Part shown: one piece after another, positions 32,111 through 41,510 of the stretch
How the letters are laid out: every line of letters starts with the position of its first letter
Numbering within the stretch: position 1 is the first letter of the stretch
From: Bacteroides fragilis NCTC 9343
GTDB taxonomy: Bacteria; Bacteroidota; Bacteroidia; Bacteroidales; Bacteroidaceae
DNA: 64,000 nt
NCBI RefSeq assembly: GCF_000025985.1
Contig: NC_003228.3
Span: 4,402,001-4,466,000 of the forward strand
Direction: 5' to 3'
Notes under the pieces: generated by a model
What the model was told of the DNA's origin: nothing
The model's database searches: none
What the model saw: the letters and a program-made list of their open reading frames with translations, nothing else
Made by a program: the position numbers and the translations under genes

Positions 32111-32118
32111 TACTTTTG
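32111..32118 (+). promoter_or_regulatory. -7 element of the coiled-coil protein gene
   Basis: TACTTTTG, a TAnnTTTG match, 30 bases before the ATG at 32148. TGTG sits at the -33 position, 20 bases upstream. Confidence 0.55.
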
Positions 32119-32147
32119 CAGCGTTTTATCATTCAACCTTATAGAAT

Positions 32148-33020
32148 ATGAATAAAAAGAATCTGCTGATCATTGCCGTATCTGTTCTGGTGCTTGCACT
32201 CATCGGTCTTACCTATCTGTTATTCTCTGAAAAACAGACTAACCGTGAACTGGTTCAGGAATTCCAACTGGATAAAGAAGACCTTGAAAATGAATACACT
32301 CGCTTCGCACAGCAATATGACGAATTAAAACTGACCGTATCGAACGACTCTCTGGCAGACTTGCTGGCCCAGGAACAGGTCAAAACGCAACGCCTTCTTG
32401 AAGAGCTCCGTACGGTAAAGAGCAGCAATGCCACAGAGATAAGACGCCTGAAAAAAGAATTGGCAACACTAAGAAAAGTAATGATCGGTTACATCAATCA
32501 GATTGACTCACTAAACAAACTGACTGCCCAGCAAAAGCAAGTAATAGCCGAAGTAACGCAAAAATACAATGCCGCTTCACGACAGATCAACAATTTGTCT
32601 GAAGAAAAGAAAAACCTCAATCAAAAAGTTACGTTAGCCGCCCAACTGGACGCAACTAATATCTGGATTGAACCTCGTAACAAACGTGGCAAAAAGGCTA
32701 AAAAAGTAAAGGATATCGTGAAACTGGCCATCGGCTTCACCATCGTAAAGAATATCACAGCCGAAACCGGAGAGCGTACACTTTATATCCGAATCACCAA
32801 GCCGGATAATGATGCGCTTACCAAGAGCCCGTCAAACACATTCCCTTACGAAAACCGTACGCTGACCTACTCCATCAAAAAATATATCGAATACAACGGA
32901 GAAGAACAGACCATCAACGTATTCTGGGATGTAGAAGAGTTCTTGTATGCCGGTGCCTACCGGGTAGATATTTTTGCTGACGGAACGATGATTGGGTCGC
33001 AGAAATTCACATTGGACTAA
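32148..33020 (+). CDS. Membrane-anchored coiled-coil protein of unknown function
   Basis: 290 aa, not recognised by name. An N-terminal membrane anchor or uncleaved signal (residues 7-26, LLIIAVSVLVLALIGLTYLL) precedes a long charged coiled coil (about 33-165, heptad-like Leu/Glu/Lys pattern) and a C-terminal beta-rich domain (about 180-290) with AIGFTIVKNITAETGERTLY, RTLTYSIKKYIEY and the closing GAYRVDIFADGTMIGSQKF. The architecture suggests a periplasmic structural or spacer protein of the envelope. It is divergent from mdh, has its own promoter, and ends in a strong terminator. Confidence 0.8.
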   Translation: MNKKNLLIIAVSVLVLALIGLTYLLFSEKQTNRELVQEFQLDKEDLENEYTRFAQQYDELKLTVSNDSLADLLAQEQVKTQRLLEELRTVKSSNATEIRRLKKELATLRKVMIGYINQIDSLNKLTAQQKQVIAEVTQKYNAASRQINNLSEEKKNLNQKVTLAAQLDATNIWIEPRNKRGKKAKKVKDIVKLAIGFTIVKNITAETGERTLYIRITKPDNDALTKSPSNTFPYENRTLTYSIKKYIEYNGEEQTINVFWDVEEFLYAGAYRVDIFADGTMIGSQKFTLD

Positions 33021-33040
33021 AATTTTAAAAACATATACTT

Positions 33041-33099
33041 TAAAGAGGATGTGCCAGAAGCCGGTCACTTAATAACCGGTTTCTGGCACATCCTCTTTA
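33041..33099. terminator. Strong bidirectional terminator
   Basis: A 25-base-pair stem with one G-T pair (33041-33065 with 33075-33099) and a 9-base loop. It starts TAAAGAGGATG and ends CATCCTCTTTA, giving A-rich and T-rich flanks on both strands. It separates the plus-strand coiled-coil gene from the convergent FecR gene. Confidence 0.9.
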
Positions 33100-33142
33100 T
33101 TACTTTAATTCTATCTCATTGAATGCTTTCCATTTCAACAAC

Positions 33143-34084
33143 TCAGGATAGTGGTGATACGACTATTTTATCCCCTTCCACTATGAATCTCGCAATTTGC
33201 AAATCATTCAAAACATTTAATATTTCCCCGACAGGAAGGTGACGACTGGCAGAAAAATAAATCCGTTCCTCCAGCAAAGAATGGGAACGGAAAACAATAT
33301 TTGTGTTATACCAAGCCCCGATTTCCTGCATAACATATCTCAGAGTGACATTATCAAAGATAAACAGACCTTCTGTCCAACTCTTTTGCATACAGATATC
33401 AGCCTGAGAAATACAGATATCACCTACTCTATCCAGATAAACCTGTTCACCCGGCTTTATCTTACAGGCTTTCGTATTGGCTTTATCACTGACTTGCACC
33501 GAACCTTCATACAGCACAACTTTAGAAGTCGTACCACATCCATAGGAATCAACATCAAATACCGTGCCCAATACACGCGTTTGTAAACTCCCGGTTTCTA
33601 CAATAAAGGGATGTAAAGTATCTCTTTGAACATTAAATCTCGCAGCACCTTCCAACATTACCCGCCGAAGATCACCGGTAAACGCTTTCGGGTATTCCAA
33701 GCGGCTATTGGCGTTCAACAGCACTTCAGTACTGTCAGGCAAATGAATAGTAATAGTGGCAGCGGGTGGCGTTCTGACTGCAATGATCCCTTTATCCTCT
33801 GTCATCACCAATTTATCAGGCGAATTTACAGAAGCAAACACTTCGACTTCTTGGGATAGAAAGTTTTCCTGAGAAAAGCCCCAAAACAAAAGTAATGCCA
33901 CGGAAGTAACTGCTGCAAAGCCGAATACCAAAGTTCGGACTCTTTCCTGCCGTCGGCGAGAGGCAAATGCCTGCCAAGCGGTTTCCGTCTCTTCAACAGA
34001 AGACAGGTCACCAAGAGCCTCTCCGAAAAGATTTTTGAGCCTACGGGAGGCTATATCGTTTTTATTATCCTCTCTCTGTTCCAT
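33143..34084 (-). CDS. FecR-family anti-sigma factor (second locus)
   Basis: 313-aa membrane anti-sigma factor. A cytoplasmic N-terminus (1-55) is followed by a helix at about 50-68 (TLVFGFAAVTSVALLLFW) and the periplasmic FecR domain: RTPPAATITIHLPDSTEVLL, EGAARFNVQRDTLHPFIVE, VLGTVFDVDSY and VLYEGSVQVS. The C-terminal STN-like segment (VTLRYVMQEIGAWYNTNIVF) is also seen. Its start overlaps the end of the upstream sigma gene by 20 bases, so the two are translationally coupled. Confidence 0.92.
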   Translation of the reverse strand: MEQREDNKNDIASRRLKNLFGEALGDLSSVEETETAWQAFASRRRQERVRTLVFGFAAVTSVALLLFWGFSQENFLSQEVEVFASVNSPDKLVMTEDKGIIAVRTPPAATITIHLPDSTEVLLNANSRLEYPKAFTGDLRRVMLEGAARFNVQRDTLHPFIVETGSLQTRVLGTVFDVDSYGCGTTSKVVLYEGSVQVSDKANTKACKIKPGEQVYLDRVGDICISQADICMQKSWTEGLFIFDNVTLRYVMQEIGAWYNTNIVFRSHSLLEERIYFSASRHLPVGEILNVLNDLQIARFIVEGDKIVVSPLS

Positions 34085-34619
34085 TTGTTTCCTCCTTTCC
34101 GTTCATTTCATTACGTAAAATCCGTAAAGCTTTCGAAATATGTTTTTTCACCGTATCCGGACTTATTTCCAACCGTTCTGCAACTTGCCGATAGGTCAGT
34201 TTCTCCCAATAACAAAGTCTCAAAATGGTACGCGTCGGTTCCGACAGACTGCAAGCAATCGTTTCCGCTTGCTGCAACTGTGCCTCATGCTGCCGATATC
34301 CGGTATTCACATCCATCCGGGTCACCTCACGTAAAGTATCCAAATGCTGCTGTTCCACACGCAGGTGCTTTAACCGATTCAGGCACGTATTACGTGTAGC
34401 TGTATAGAAATAAGCGTTCTGCGTTTCCGCCTCCAGTCTATCAAAACATTTCCAAGCCTCTTCCATCACTTCGCCAACAATATCCTTCGCTTCTTCCCGA
34501 TCGCTCATTAGCTGAATGGCATAACGCAACAGGCGGGGATATATCTCCACAAACAATTGCCTGAAGCGTTCTTCCCGTGAAATATGTCCACGAAACCGGA
34601 ATATCGTTAATTTTGCCAT
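34065..34619 (-). CDS. ECF RNA polymerase sigma factor (second locus)
   Basis: 184-aa ECF sigma factor of the Bacteroidetes FecI type. Region 2 has LRYAIQLMSDREEAKDIVGE and VMEEAWKCFD; region 4 has LSEPTRTILRLCYWEKLTYR then QVAERLEISPDTVKKHISKA. It lies 39 bases downstream of the outer-membrane receptor gene and overlaps the anti-sigma gene by 20 bases. All three genes read in one direction, with the receptor first, the reverse of the usual sigma/anti-sigma/receptor order seen at 15.4-20.6 kb. Confidence 0.92.
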   Translation of the reverse strand: MAKLTIFRFRGHISREERFRQLFVEIYPRLLRYAIQLMSDREEAKDIVGEVMEEAWKCFDRLEAETQNAYFYTATRNTCLNRLKHLRVEQQHLDTLREVTRMDVNTGYRQHEAQLQQAETIACSLSEPTRTILRLCYWEKLTYRQVAERLEISPDTVKKHISKALRILRNEMNGKEETNGTERG

Positions 34620-34658
34620 AAGCCGACAAAATTAGCGATAATTCTTTTATCAGGCAGA

Positions 34659-37226
34659 CTAAAGGCGCTGCTTTTCACTCTGTCCCGCACCGGTACCTTT
34701 ATACTTACTCTTAGTTGCATTAAATTTATAAGATATCTGAATACCAAAACGTTGATTATCATTATATGAACGGGTCAGTATATGACTTCTGACTCCATAT
34801 CCATCCATATAATGATAACGGGTATGAAAAATATCATCGGCTGTAAGTGTTATCATCAGAGCATCTTCCAGAAATGATTTCGACAGGCGGGCATTTACCG
34901 TACCCTCCCTGTGTATCAAAGAATAGCTTTGTTTGGCGGCTGTCGAGATATTCCCGTTCACATTCAAAAACCAACCATCAGGAAAAGTAAAACTATTATC
35001 AAGTTCAAAATAAAACTGAGGTTCATTCCAATGCCGGGTTATCCCTAAAGAACGAACATCGGCATCATAAAAATACATGCCTCCATTCAATTGCGGTTGC
35101 CAGCACCCGATTTTAGGAGAAACATTAAGATTCATCCCATAAGTATCTGTAGTAGGTATGGAGGCCATGGTAAACAACAACACTCCCGGATGGGTTTCAT
35201 CATTATAAGGTTTGAGGAACCTCGTATATAAATCCAATGTTCTATCAAAAAAGAGATTTACAAATGCCCATCTTGATCCGGCATCCAATATAAAGACATG
35301 GTGTTTTTGTGGAACCAGTAGGGGATCTCCGCTACGATACATATATTTACTTGAATATGTAATTGAGCTTGAAAGCATGTGATAGTCGGGATTATTCCTT
35401 ATTAAGCGATAAGAAAGGGATGCATGCCAACCTTTATCTTCATATCCTACTAAAGCGACAGGAACTATATCATTATACACCGGACTTTGTTCATCTTGGT
35501 GAACCCCATATTCATAATAATCCGTTTTTTGATGTTCATAACGCAGCCCCACAGCAACATTGAATTTATCCAAATGCAACGAATAATCGGCAAACACAGA
35601 ATAAATAGACTGTTTGATATGATCATCGGCGTTGTCAGAAAAGCCACTTTGAACAAATACGTCGTGCCTGTTCGTAAACGTTTCCTCGGTACCAAACGAC
35701 AATGTCCCTTTTCTGAAAGATCGTTTTACAACCATACGCATAGCATACAGATAGTTCCGGACTTCATTTTCAGATTGAGCGGCTTTATCATCATTGTTGA
35801 AAACTTCATTCGTGGAATTATTCTTTCCCAATAAATAATCAGCATTGAAATCCACATTCCATTGGCCGAACACCCCATTATAGTATCCATTCACCGAATG
35901 AGTCCAGGTAGGATAAGTATGTGCATGCTGCAAAGAAGATATTTCTTCTATCTTTTCACCATCCTTATACACAAAATTATTGCCAAGGTTAGTCCGATTC
36001 ACAGAACCGACATTTGCACCCGGCATATATCGAGCACCCAAAGAATTCTTGTCATCCAACTCATAGTTGAAACCTACCTCACCGGAGAAATAAACAGCTT
36101 TATGAAAACTGGTAGCTCCTCCTTTGACCTCCCATCGGGAAGAAGCGTCAGTTTCCTGATTTAAGATTGATTCCTGATAATAATTTCCATGTTTCAAGTC
36201 ACCTTTCACAAATAAATCCAATCCACCCGTACGGTAATTCAAGTATAGATTCTCACTGGCATTATAGTCATGTCCCTGAGAAAAAACACCTCGAAATCCA
36301 CTGCTTATCCCTTGTCCTCGCCGACGGATCGTGCGGATACGAATGACTGAAGATACATCCGAACCATATTCCACTCCTGGTGTAGTAATCACTTCCGCCG
36401 ATAAAATATCATCGGCACGCAAACGTTCCAATTCCCCCTGATCACGTATCTTACGGCCATTGATGTAGATAACAGGGACCCCGTGTCCCAGAACCATGTA
36501 TTCCCCTACCCCTCCCGTTACAAAAGGAAGATGGGATATCATTTCTGCAGCAGAACCCATTTTAGCTAAAGGAGTACCAACGACATTAGCCAATAAGCCA
36601 TTATCTTTATGTACTATTAAAGGATGATCGACACTAATAACCACTTCTTTCATTAATTGGGTATCGGAAAACAGACATACTTTATTCATTGCACCGCAAG
36701 GTTGGATTTTAGTCTGATAACCGATGTAGGACGTTTTCAAAAGATAATCTCTCCCTTCTTCACCCGGTATCCGGAACGAACCATCCTGATTCGTAACCAC
36801 TCCATTCACAAAAGCAGAGTCTGCTTTGTCCAGCAATAGCACATTGGCGCAAACTAACGGTTCATTGTTTTCATCAATCACACTTCCTCGAATAGTTATC
36901 AAGCGTTTGTCAATGCTCCCTTTCTGAATGACAAAATAGTTTTCTCGTTCTTTATAAATGAACGGGGTACTTTTCAGAACGATGGAAAGTGCTTCCGATT
37001 CGTTTCTTTGATGGATAGAGGCAGTGACATGGTAAGTCTCAGTCTCGTTATAGGAAAAAATGATATGCTTCTCCCCCGCTTTCTCAATCAGTTTCAAAAC
37101 AGCAGGCAGTGGCTTGTTTCTAAGTTCCAACGTGATTTGACCGGTATTCTGAGCCGAAAAAGGATATGCGCACAATAATAATACCACAGCCATCCAGCCT
37201 CTTCTGTCGTGTATTCCCCAATTCAT
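34659..37226 (-). CDS. TonB-dependent outer-membrane receptor with STN domain
   Basis: 855-aa outer-membrane beta-barrel protein. A signal peptide (to about 25) is followed by an STN-like domain (about 28-98, ITLELRNKPLPAVLKLIEKA), a carboxypeptidase-regulatory-like domain (about 107-190, RGSVIDENNEPLVCANVLL), a plug (with GHGVPVIYINGRKIRDQGEL, then VITTPGVEYGS) and a barrel ending RFGIQISYKFNATKSKY. The barrel is shorter than in SusC (855 against 1146 aa) and there is no SusD partner, so it belongs with the outer-membrane beta-barrel receptors rather than the glycan SusC group. Possible ligands (metal chelates, peptides, other) cannot be read from sequence. The STN domain fits signalling to the sigma/anti-sigma pair downstream. 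Confidence 0.88.
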   Translation of the reverse strand: MNWGIHDRRGWMAVVLLLCAYPFSAQNTGQITLELRNKPLPAVLKLIEKAGEKHIIFSYNETETYHVTASIHQRNESEALSIVLKSTPFIYKERENYFVIQKGSIDKRLITIRGSVIDENNEPLVCANVLLLDKADSAFVNGVVTNQDGSFRIPGEEGRDYLLKTSYIGYQTKIQPCGAMNKVCLFSDTQLMKEVVISVDHPLIVHKDNGLLANVVGTPLAKMGSAAEMISHLPFVTGGVGEYMVLGHGVPVIYINGRKIRDQGELERLRADDILSAEVITTPGVEYGSDVSSVIRIRTIRRRGQGISSGFRGVFSQGHDYNASENLYLNYRTGGLDLFVKGDLKHGNYYQESILNQETDASSRWEVKGGATSFHKAVYFSGEVGFNYELDDKNSLGARYMPGANVGSVNRTNLGNNFVYKDGEKIEEISSLQHAHTYPTWTHSVNGYYNGVFGQWNVDFNADYLLGKNNSTNEVFNNDDKAAQSENEVRNYLYAMRMVVKRSFRKGTLSFGTEETFTNRHDVFVQSGFSDNADDHIKQSIYSVFADYSLHLDKFNVAVGLRYEHQKTDYYEYGVHQDEQSPVYNDIVPVALVGYEDKGWHASLSYRLIRNNPDYHMLSSSITYSSKYMYRSGDPLLVPQKHHVFILDAGSRWAFVNLFFDRTLDLYTRFLKPYNDETHPGVLLFTMASIPTTDTYGMNLNVSPKIGCWQPQLNGGMYFYDADVRSLGITRHWNEPQFYFELDNSFTFPDGWFLNVNGNISTAAKQSYSLIHREGTVNARLSKSFLEDALMITLTADDIFHTRYHYMDGYGVRSHILTRSYNDNQRFGIQISYKFNATKSKYKGTGAGQSEKQRL

Positions 37227-37649
37227 TGTTTTTCTATTTTTTAATTAGTTGTTTATTATACTACAACCAAAGTATGCAATCGGGTACGCAATATTACAAA
37301 AAAAATAATCCGGAAAGACATGATCAATCCGTAGTTGATAAATAAGCAAGTATACAGGCTTTCAGCCTGCTAAGTCTTATTGGATAGAGAAAAGGCATGA
37401 TAACACTTAAACGTATGAAAAACAAGATATTCAAAGCACTAAATTCTTGTAGGGAGAAGATTTGCTTTAACACAGTGTTAAAGCTTATGTTTTAAATCTA
37501 GACAACAAGTCATTTACATGCAAAAGGTTTGTTATTTACATTCGAAAAAGGAGAGACCTCAAGATGACGTTAACAATGTTAATTGAAAAGCAAGAATACA
37601 TCACCCGGAATTCAAATACAGCACTATATAACAAAAAAAATTAAATCGT
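37227..37649. other. Divergent intergenic region with palindromes
   Basis: Noncoding. It contains the perfect palindrome at 37464-37484 and a second element GTTAACAATGTTAAT at 37569-37583. No clear promoter for the minus-strand receptor gene was found here. Confidence 0.5.
37464..37484. repeat. Perfect palindrome GCTTTAACAC-A-GTGTTAAAGC
   Basis: Ten-base arms around one central A, between a receptor gene and a drug-efflux-type operon. Possible repressor site, though no TetR- or MarR-type regulator gene is nearby. Confidence 0.65.
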
Positions 37650-37680
37650 TTTGCTTTTTAAGATTAACCCTTTATATTTG
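37650..37680 (+). promoter_or_regulatory. Promoter of the TolC-HlyD-permease operon
   Basis: -33 TTTG (37650-37653), 19-base spacer, -7 TATATTTG (37673-37680): consensus match. About 127 bases before the tolC-like start, giving a leader of roughly 120 bases. Confidence 0.8.
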
Positions 37681-37807
37681 CATCGTTGTTTATGCAATTA
37701 TTGTTTCTTGTCCTAACAAGGATAACAAGAACAAAACCGGATAAACAAACAGCTCGCAAGCATTGTTCTTTTAAATGAAGTATCACCTTTATAATGTATA
37801 AGATGCG

Positions 37808-39262
37808 ATGAAAAAATTACTGTTTCTGTTTTTTCTCCTAACAACTCCCTTTTCCCTGAAATCACAGGGGATTCTATCCTTAGATAGTTGCCGTGCATTG
37901 GCCATTGCCAACAATAAAGAGTTGCTGATAAGCGGAGAGAAAATAAATGCTGCACACTACCAAAAGAAAGCAGCCTTTACCAACTACCTGCCTAACTTCT
38001 CCGCCACAGGAGCTTACATGCGTAACCAAAAGGAATTCTCATTGCTTAACAATGACCAGAAAGCGGCTCTATCCGGCTTGGGTACAAGTGTGAGCGGTCC
38101 GTTGCAACAAGCCGCCCAAGTCATCGGACAGCTGCATCCGGAACTGGCCCCCATGCTTTCACAATTGGGAGGAGCCATTGTCCCGGCGCTCAACGAAGCC
38201 GGAACTGCAATTGTAGACGCATTCCGCACCGATACCCGAAATGTATATGCAGGAGCCATCACCCTCACCCAACCGCTATATATGGGTGGCAAGATACGTG
38301 CATACAATAAAATCACCAAATACGCCGAAGAACTGGCTCGTCAGCAACATAACTCGGGTATGCAGGAAGTGATTCTCAGCACAGACCAGGCTTACTGGCA
38401 AGTTATTTCCTTGGTCAACAAGAAAAAACTCGCGGAAAGTTACCTGAAGCTATTACAAAAACTGGACAGTGATGTAGAAAAGATGATTGCCGAAGGAGTA
38501 GCCACCAAAGCGGACGGCCTGTCGGTTCGGGTAAAAGTAAACGAAGCCGAGATGACACTGACAAAGGTAGAAGACGGATTAAGCCTTTCCCGCATGCTGC
38601 TGTGTCAACTGTGTGGCATCGACCTAAGCACTCCGATTGTCCTGGCTGACGAACAAGTAGACGATCTTCCGCTGATTCCGGCTACTACCAACTTTGAGAT
38701 AGAAACAGCCTATGCCAACCGCCCCGAGATCCGCAGTCTGGAACTGGCTGCTAAAATCTATCAACAGAAAATAAACGTGACCCGTTCGGAACATTTGCCT
38801 TCCGTAGCATTAATGGGAAATTACATGGTCACCAACCCGTCTGTATTCAACAGTTTTGAAAACAAGTTTAAAGGCATGTGGAATGTAGGCGTTATGGTTC
38901 AGTTGCCTATCTGGCATTGGGGAGAAGGCATTTACAAAGTGAAAGCGGCCAAAGCCGAAGCACGCATCGCCCAATACCAACTGGAAGATGCCAAAGAGAA
39001 AATCGAGTTGCAAGTCAATCAATCGGCTTTCAAAGTAAACGAAGCCGCAAAGAAACTGGCTATGGCCAAAAAGAACCTTGAAAAAGCGGATGAAAATCTG
39101 CGTTATGCAACTCTCGGATTCGAAGAAGGTGTGATCGCTCCCAGTAATGTACTTGAAGCACATACCGCCTGGCTGTCGGCCCAATCGGAAAAGATAGATG
39201 CACAGATTGATGTAAAACTGACAGAAATCTACTTGCAAAAGTCACTGGGAACGCTCAAATAA
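37808..39262 (+). CDS. TolC-family outer-membrane efflux protein
   Basis: Outer-membrane channel of a tripartite exporter, 484 aa. A signal peptide (1-20) is followed by two outer-membrane-efflux-protein repeats with long helices: ILSLDSCRALAIANNKELLI near residue 22, the repeat around ATKADGLSVRVKVNEAEMTL (about 235-260), IYQQKINVTRSEHLPSVALM and the C-terminal VIAPSNVLEAHTAWLSAQSE. First gene of the operon with an HlyD-type adaptor (77 bases later) and two ABC-2-type permeases. The cargo is unknown; drugs, dyes or envelope compounds are all possible. Confidence 0.93.
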   Translation: MKKLLFLFFLLTTPFSLKSQGILSLDSCRALAIANNKELLISGEKINAAHYQKKAAFTNYLPNFSATGAYMRNQKEFSLLNNDQKAALSGLGTSVSGPLQQAAQVIGQLHPELAPMLSQLGGAIVPALNEAGTAIVDAFRTDTRNVYAGAITLTQPLYMGGKIRAYNKITKYAEELARQQHNSGMQEVILSTDQAYWQVISLVNKKKLAESYLKLLQKLDSDVEKMIAEGVATKADGLSVRVKVNEAEMTLTKVEDGLSLSRMLLCQLCGIDLSTPIVLADEQVDDLPLIPATTNFEIETAYANRPEIRSLELAAKIYQQKINVTRSEHLPSVALMGNYMVTNPSVFNSFENKFKGMWNVGVMVQLPIWHWGEGIYKVKAAKAEARIAQYQLEDAKEKIELQVNQSAFKVNEAAKKLAMAKKNLEKADENLRYATLGFEEGVIAPSNVLEAHTAWLSAQSEKIDAQIDVKLTEIYLQKSLGTLK

Positions 39263-39339
39263 GGTCAACGACCGAGTGCAAACATTCCTGAAAAGCTAAT
39301 CTCAATAGTAATTTGTAAATCGTAAAAACCGTAAATAAA

Positions 39340-40332
39340 ATGACATCACAAAAATCACAGAACAGCAATATGCTGCTTGCATTCCTCACCCTGCTGGGAG
39401 TTATTGTACTGGTTGCAGTTGTCGGTTTCTTCATGCTCCGCAAAGGTCCGGAAATCATTCAGGGACAAGCTGAGGTAACTGAATACCGCGTCTCAAGCAA
39501 AGTGCCGGGACGTATCCTGGAGTTCCGTGTAAAAGAGGGACAAAAAGTCCAGGCAGGAGATACACTCGCCATCCTGGAGGCTCCCGACGTAATAGCCAAA
39601 ATGGAACAGGCTCGCGCCGCCGAAGCGGCTGCACAGGCACAGAACGAAAAAGCCATCAAAGGAGCGCGTCAGGAACAAATTCAAGCGGCTTATGAAATGT
39701 GGCAGAAAGCAATCGCCGGTGTCGATATAGCTGAAAAATCATATAAACGTGTCAAAAACTTATTCGACCAAGGAGTTATGCCGGCACAGAAACTGGACGA
39801 AGTCACCGCACAACGTAATGCAGCCATCGCAACCGAAAAAGCAGCAAAGGCCCAATACACGATGGCAAAGAACGGTGCCGAACGTGAAGATAAAATGGCT
39901 GCAGCAGCTTTGGTGGACCGTGCCAAGGGAGCTGTTGCCGAAGTGGAGTCGTACCTCAAAGAAACTTATTTGATTGCCCAGGCAGCCGGAGAGGTTTCCG
40001 AGATATTTCCCAAAGTGGGCGAATTGGTAGGTACCGGCGCCCCCATTATGAATATCGCCATAATGGACGATATGTGGGTGACTTTCAATGTACGTGAGGA
40101 TCTGCTAAAAAATTTGACCATGGGATCAGAATTCGATGCTATCGTACCCGCATTGGACAATCAGACCATTCGCCTGAAAGTGCATTATATGAAAGATCTT
40201 GGTACATACGCTGCCTGGAAAGCAACCAAGACCACCGGCCAGTTCGACTTGAAAACATTCGAAGTAAAAGCGACTCCGCTTGAAAAAGTAACTAATCTGC
40301 GTCCTGGAATGTCAGTCATCATCAAGAAATGA
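39340..40332 (+). CDS. HlyD-family membrane fusion protein
   Basis: Periplasmic adaptor that links the inner-membrane permeases to TolC, 330 aa. One N-terminal membrane helix (about 12-32) is followed by a biotinyl-lipoyl-like half (VPGRILEFRVKEGQKVQAGD near residue 50), an alpha-helical hairpin rich in Ala/Glu/Gln (about 80-200), the second lipoyl half (TYLIAQAAGEVSEIFPKVGE) and a beta-barrel region ending LRPGMSVIIKK. It overlaps the following permease gene by 4 bases. Similar to the YhiI/YbhG type of adaptor. Confidence 0.93.
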   Translation: MTSQKSQNSNMLLAFLTLLGVIVLVAVVGFFMLRKGPEIIQGQAEVTEYRVSSKVPGRILEFRVKEGQKVQAGDTLAILEAPDVIAKMEQARAAEAAAQAQNEKAIKGARQEQIQAAYEMWQKAIAGVDIAEKSYKRVKNLFDQGVMPAQKLDEVTAQRNAAIATEKAAKAQYTMAKNGAEREDKMAAAALVDRAKGAVAEVESYLKETYLIAQAAGEVSEIFPKVGELVGTGAPIMNIAIMDDMWVTFNVREDLLKNLTMGSEFDAIVPALDNQTIRLKVHYMKDLGTYAAWKATKTTGQFDLKTFEVKATPLEKVTNLRPGMSVIIKK

Positions 40333-41510
40333 AAGAAAGAGAAAAGAAATATATAGCCCTGTGGTTAGTCATGAAACGCGAATGCCACCGTCTCGTGTCT
40401 CGCCCGCTCTATCTCTTCTGCATGGTGATAGCTCCGCTGTTTTGCTATATTTTCTTCACCACGCTGATGGACTCGGGGTTACCGACCAATATGCCCGTTG
40501 GCGCTGTAGACCTGGACAATTCTGCCAGCTCACGAAACATTCTCCGCAATCTGGACGCATTCGGGCAAACAGCTGTCGTGGCGCGTTATAGCAGTGTTAA
40601 CGAAGCACGTACAGCTATGCAGGAAGGCAAAATCTACGGATTTTTTTATATACCCAAAGGAATGTCGGCCGATGCCCAGAGTCAACGCCAACCCAAATTA
40701 TCTTTTTATACCAACAACTCCTACCTGATTGCCGGCTCATTATTGTTCAAGGATATGAAGATGATGTCCGAACTTGCCTCAGGAGCTGCCGCCCGTTCAG
40801 TTTTATATGCCAAGGGAGCAACGGAAGATCAGGCGATGGGATATTTACAACCCATTGTCATCGATACACATCCGATACAAAATCCTTGGTTAAATTATTC
40901 GGTCTATCTATGCAATACGCTTGTTCCGGGAGTATTGATGTTGTTGATATTCATGGTAACAGTATTTTCCATCGGTGTGGAAATCAAGGACCGCACGGCC
41001 CGGGAGTGGCTGCGACTGAGCAACAACTCCATCTACATCGCATTGGCCGGTAAGTTGCTTCCACAAACCGTGGTATTCTTTATCATGGGTATATTTTACA
41101 ATGTCTATCTGTATGGATATCTGCACTTCCCATGTAACAGCGGAATTCTTCCGATGCTGTTGGCAACCCTCTGCCTGGTATTGGCATCGCAATGTTGCGG
41201 TATCCTGATGATAGGCACACTGCCTACCCTTCGCCTCGGTCTGAGCTTCGCTTCGTTATGGGGAGTCATTTCTTTCTCCATTTCAGGCTTCTCTTTTCCG
41301 GTGATGGCCATGAATCCGGTATTGCAGGCACTCAGTAACCTGTTCCCCTTGCGCCACTATTTCCTGATCTATGTAGACCAGGCACTCAACGGATACAGCA
41401 TGGCTTATTCCTGGTCAAACTATATGGCATTACTGATTTTCATGTTACTTCCGTTCTTCGTGGTACATCGGTTGAAGGAAGCTTTGATATATTATAAATA
41501 CGTGCCCTAA
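40329..41510 (+). CDS. ABC-2-type permease (YhhJ/YbhS-like), first copy
   Basis: Inner-membrane permease, 393 aa. One N-terminal helix (LYLFCMVIAPLFCYIFFTTL) is followed by a large periplasmic domain (about 45-180, including VGAVDLDNSASSRNILRNLD) and five C-terminal helices from about residue 195 onward (TLVPGVLMLLIFMVTVFSIG and others). The ABC-2 signature region VEIKDRTAREWLRLS is present. It overlaps the adaptor by 4 bases and the next permease by 1 base. No ATP-binding domain is fused and no ATPase gene is in the operon. Confidence 0.92.
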   Translation: MKEREKKYIALWLVMKRECHRLVSRPLYLFCMVIAPLFCYIFFTTLMDSGLPTNMPVGAVDLDNSASSRNILRNLDAFGQTAVVARYSSVNEARTAMQEGKIYGFFYIPKGMSADAQSQRQPKLSFYTNNSYLIAGSLLFKDMKMMSELASGAAARSVLYAKGATEDQAMGYLQPIVIDTHPIQNPWLNYSVYLCNTLVPGVLMLLIFMVTVFSIGVEIKDRTAREWLRLSNNSIYIALAGKLLPQTVVFFIMGIFYNVYLYGYLHFPCNSGILPMLLATLCLVLASQCCGILMIGTLPTLRLGLSFASLWGVISFSISGFSFPVMAMNPVLQALSNLFPLRHYFLIYVDQALNGYSMAYSWSNYMALLIFMLLPFFVVHRLKEALIYYKYVP

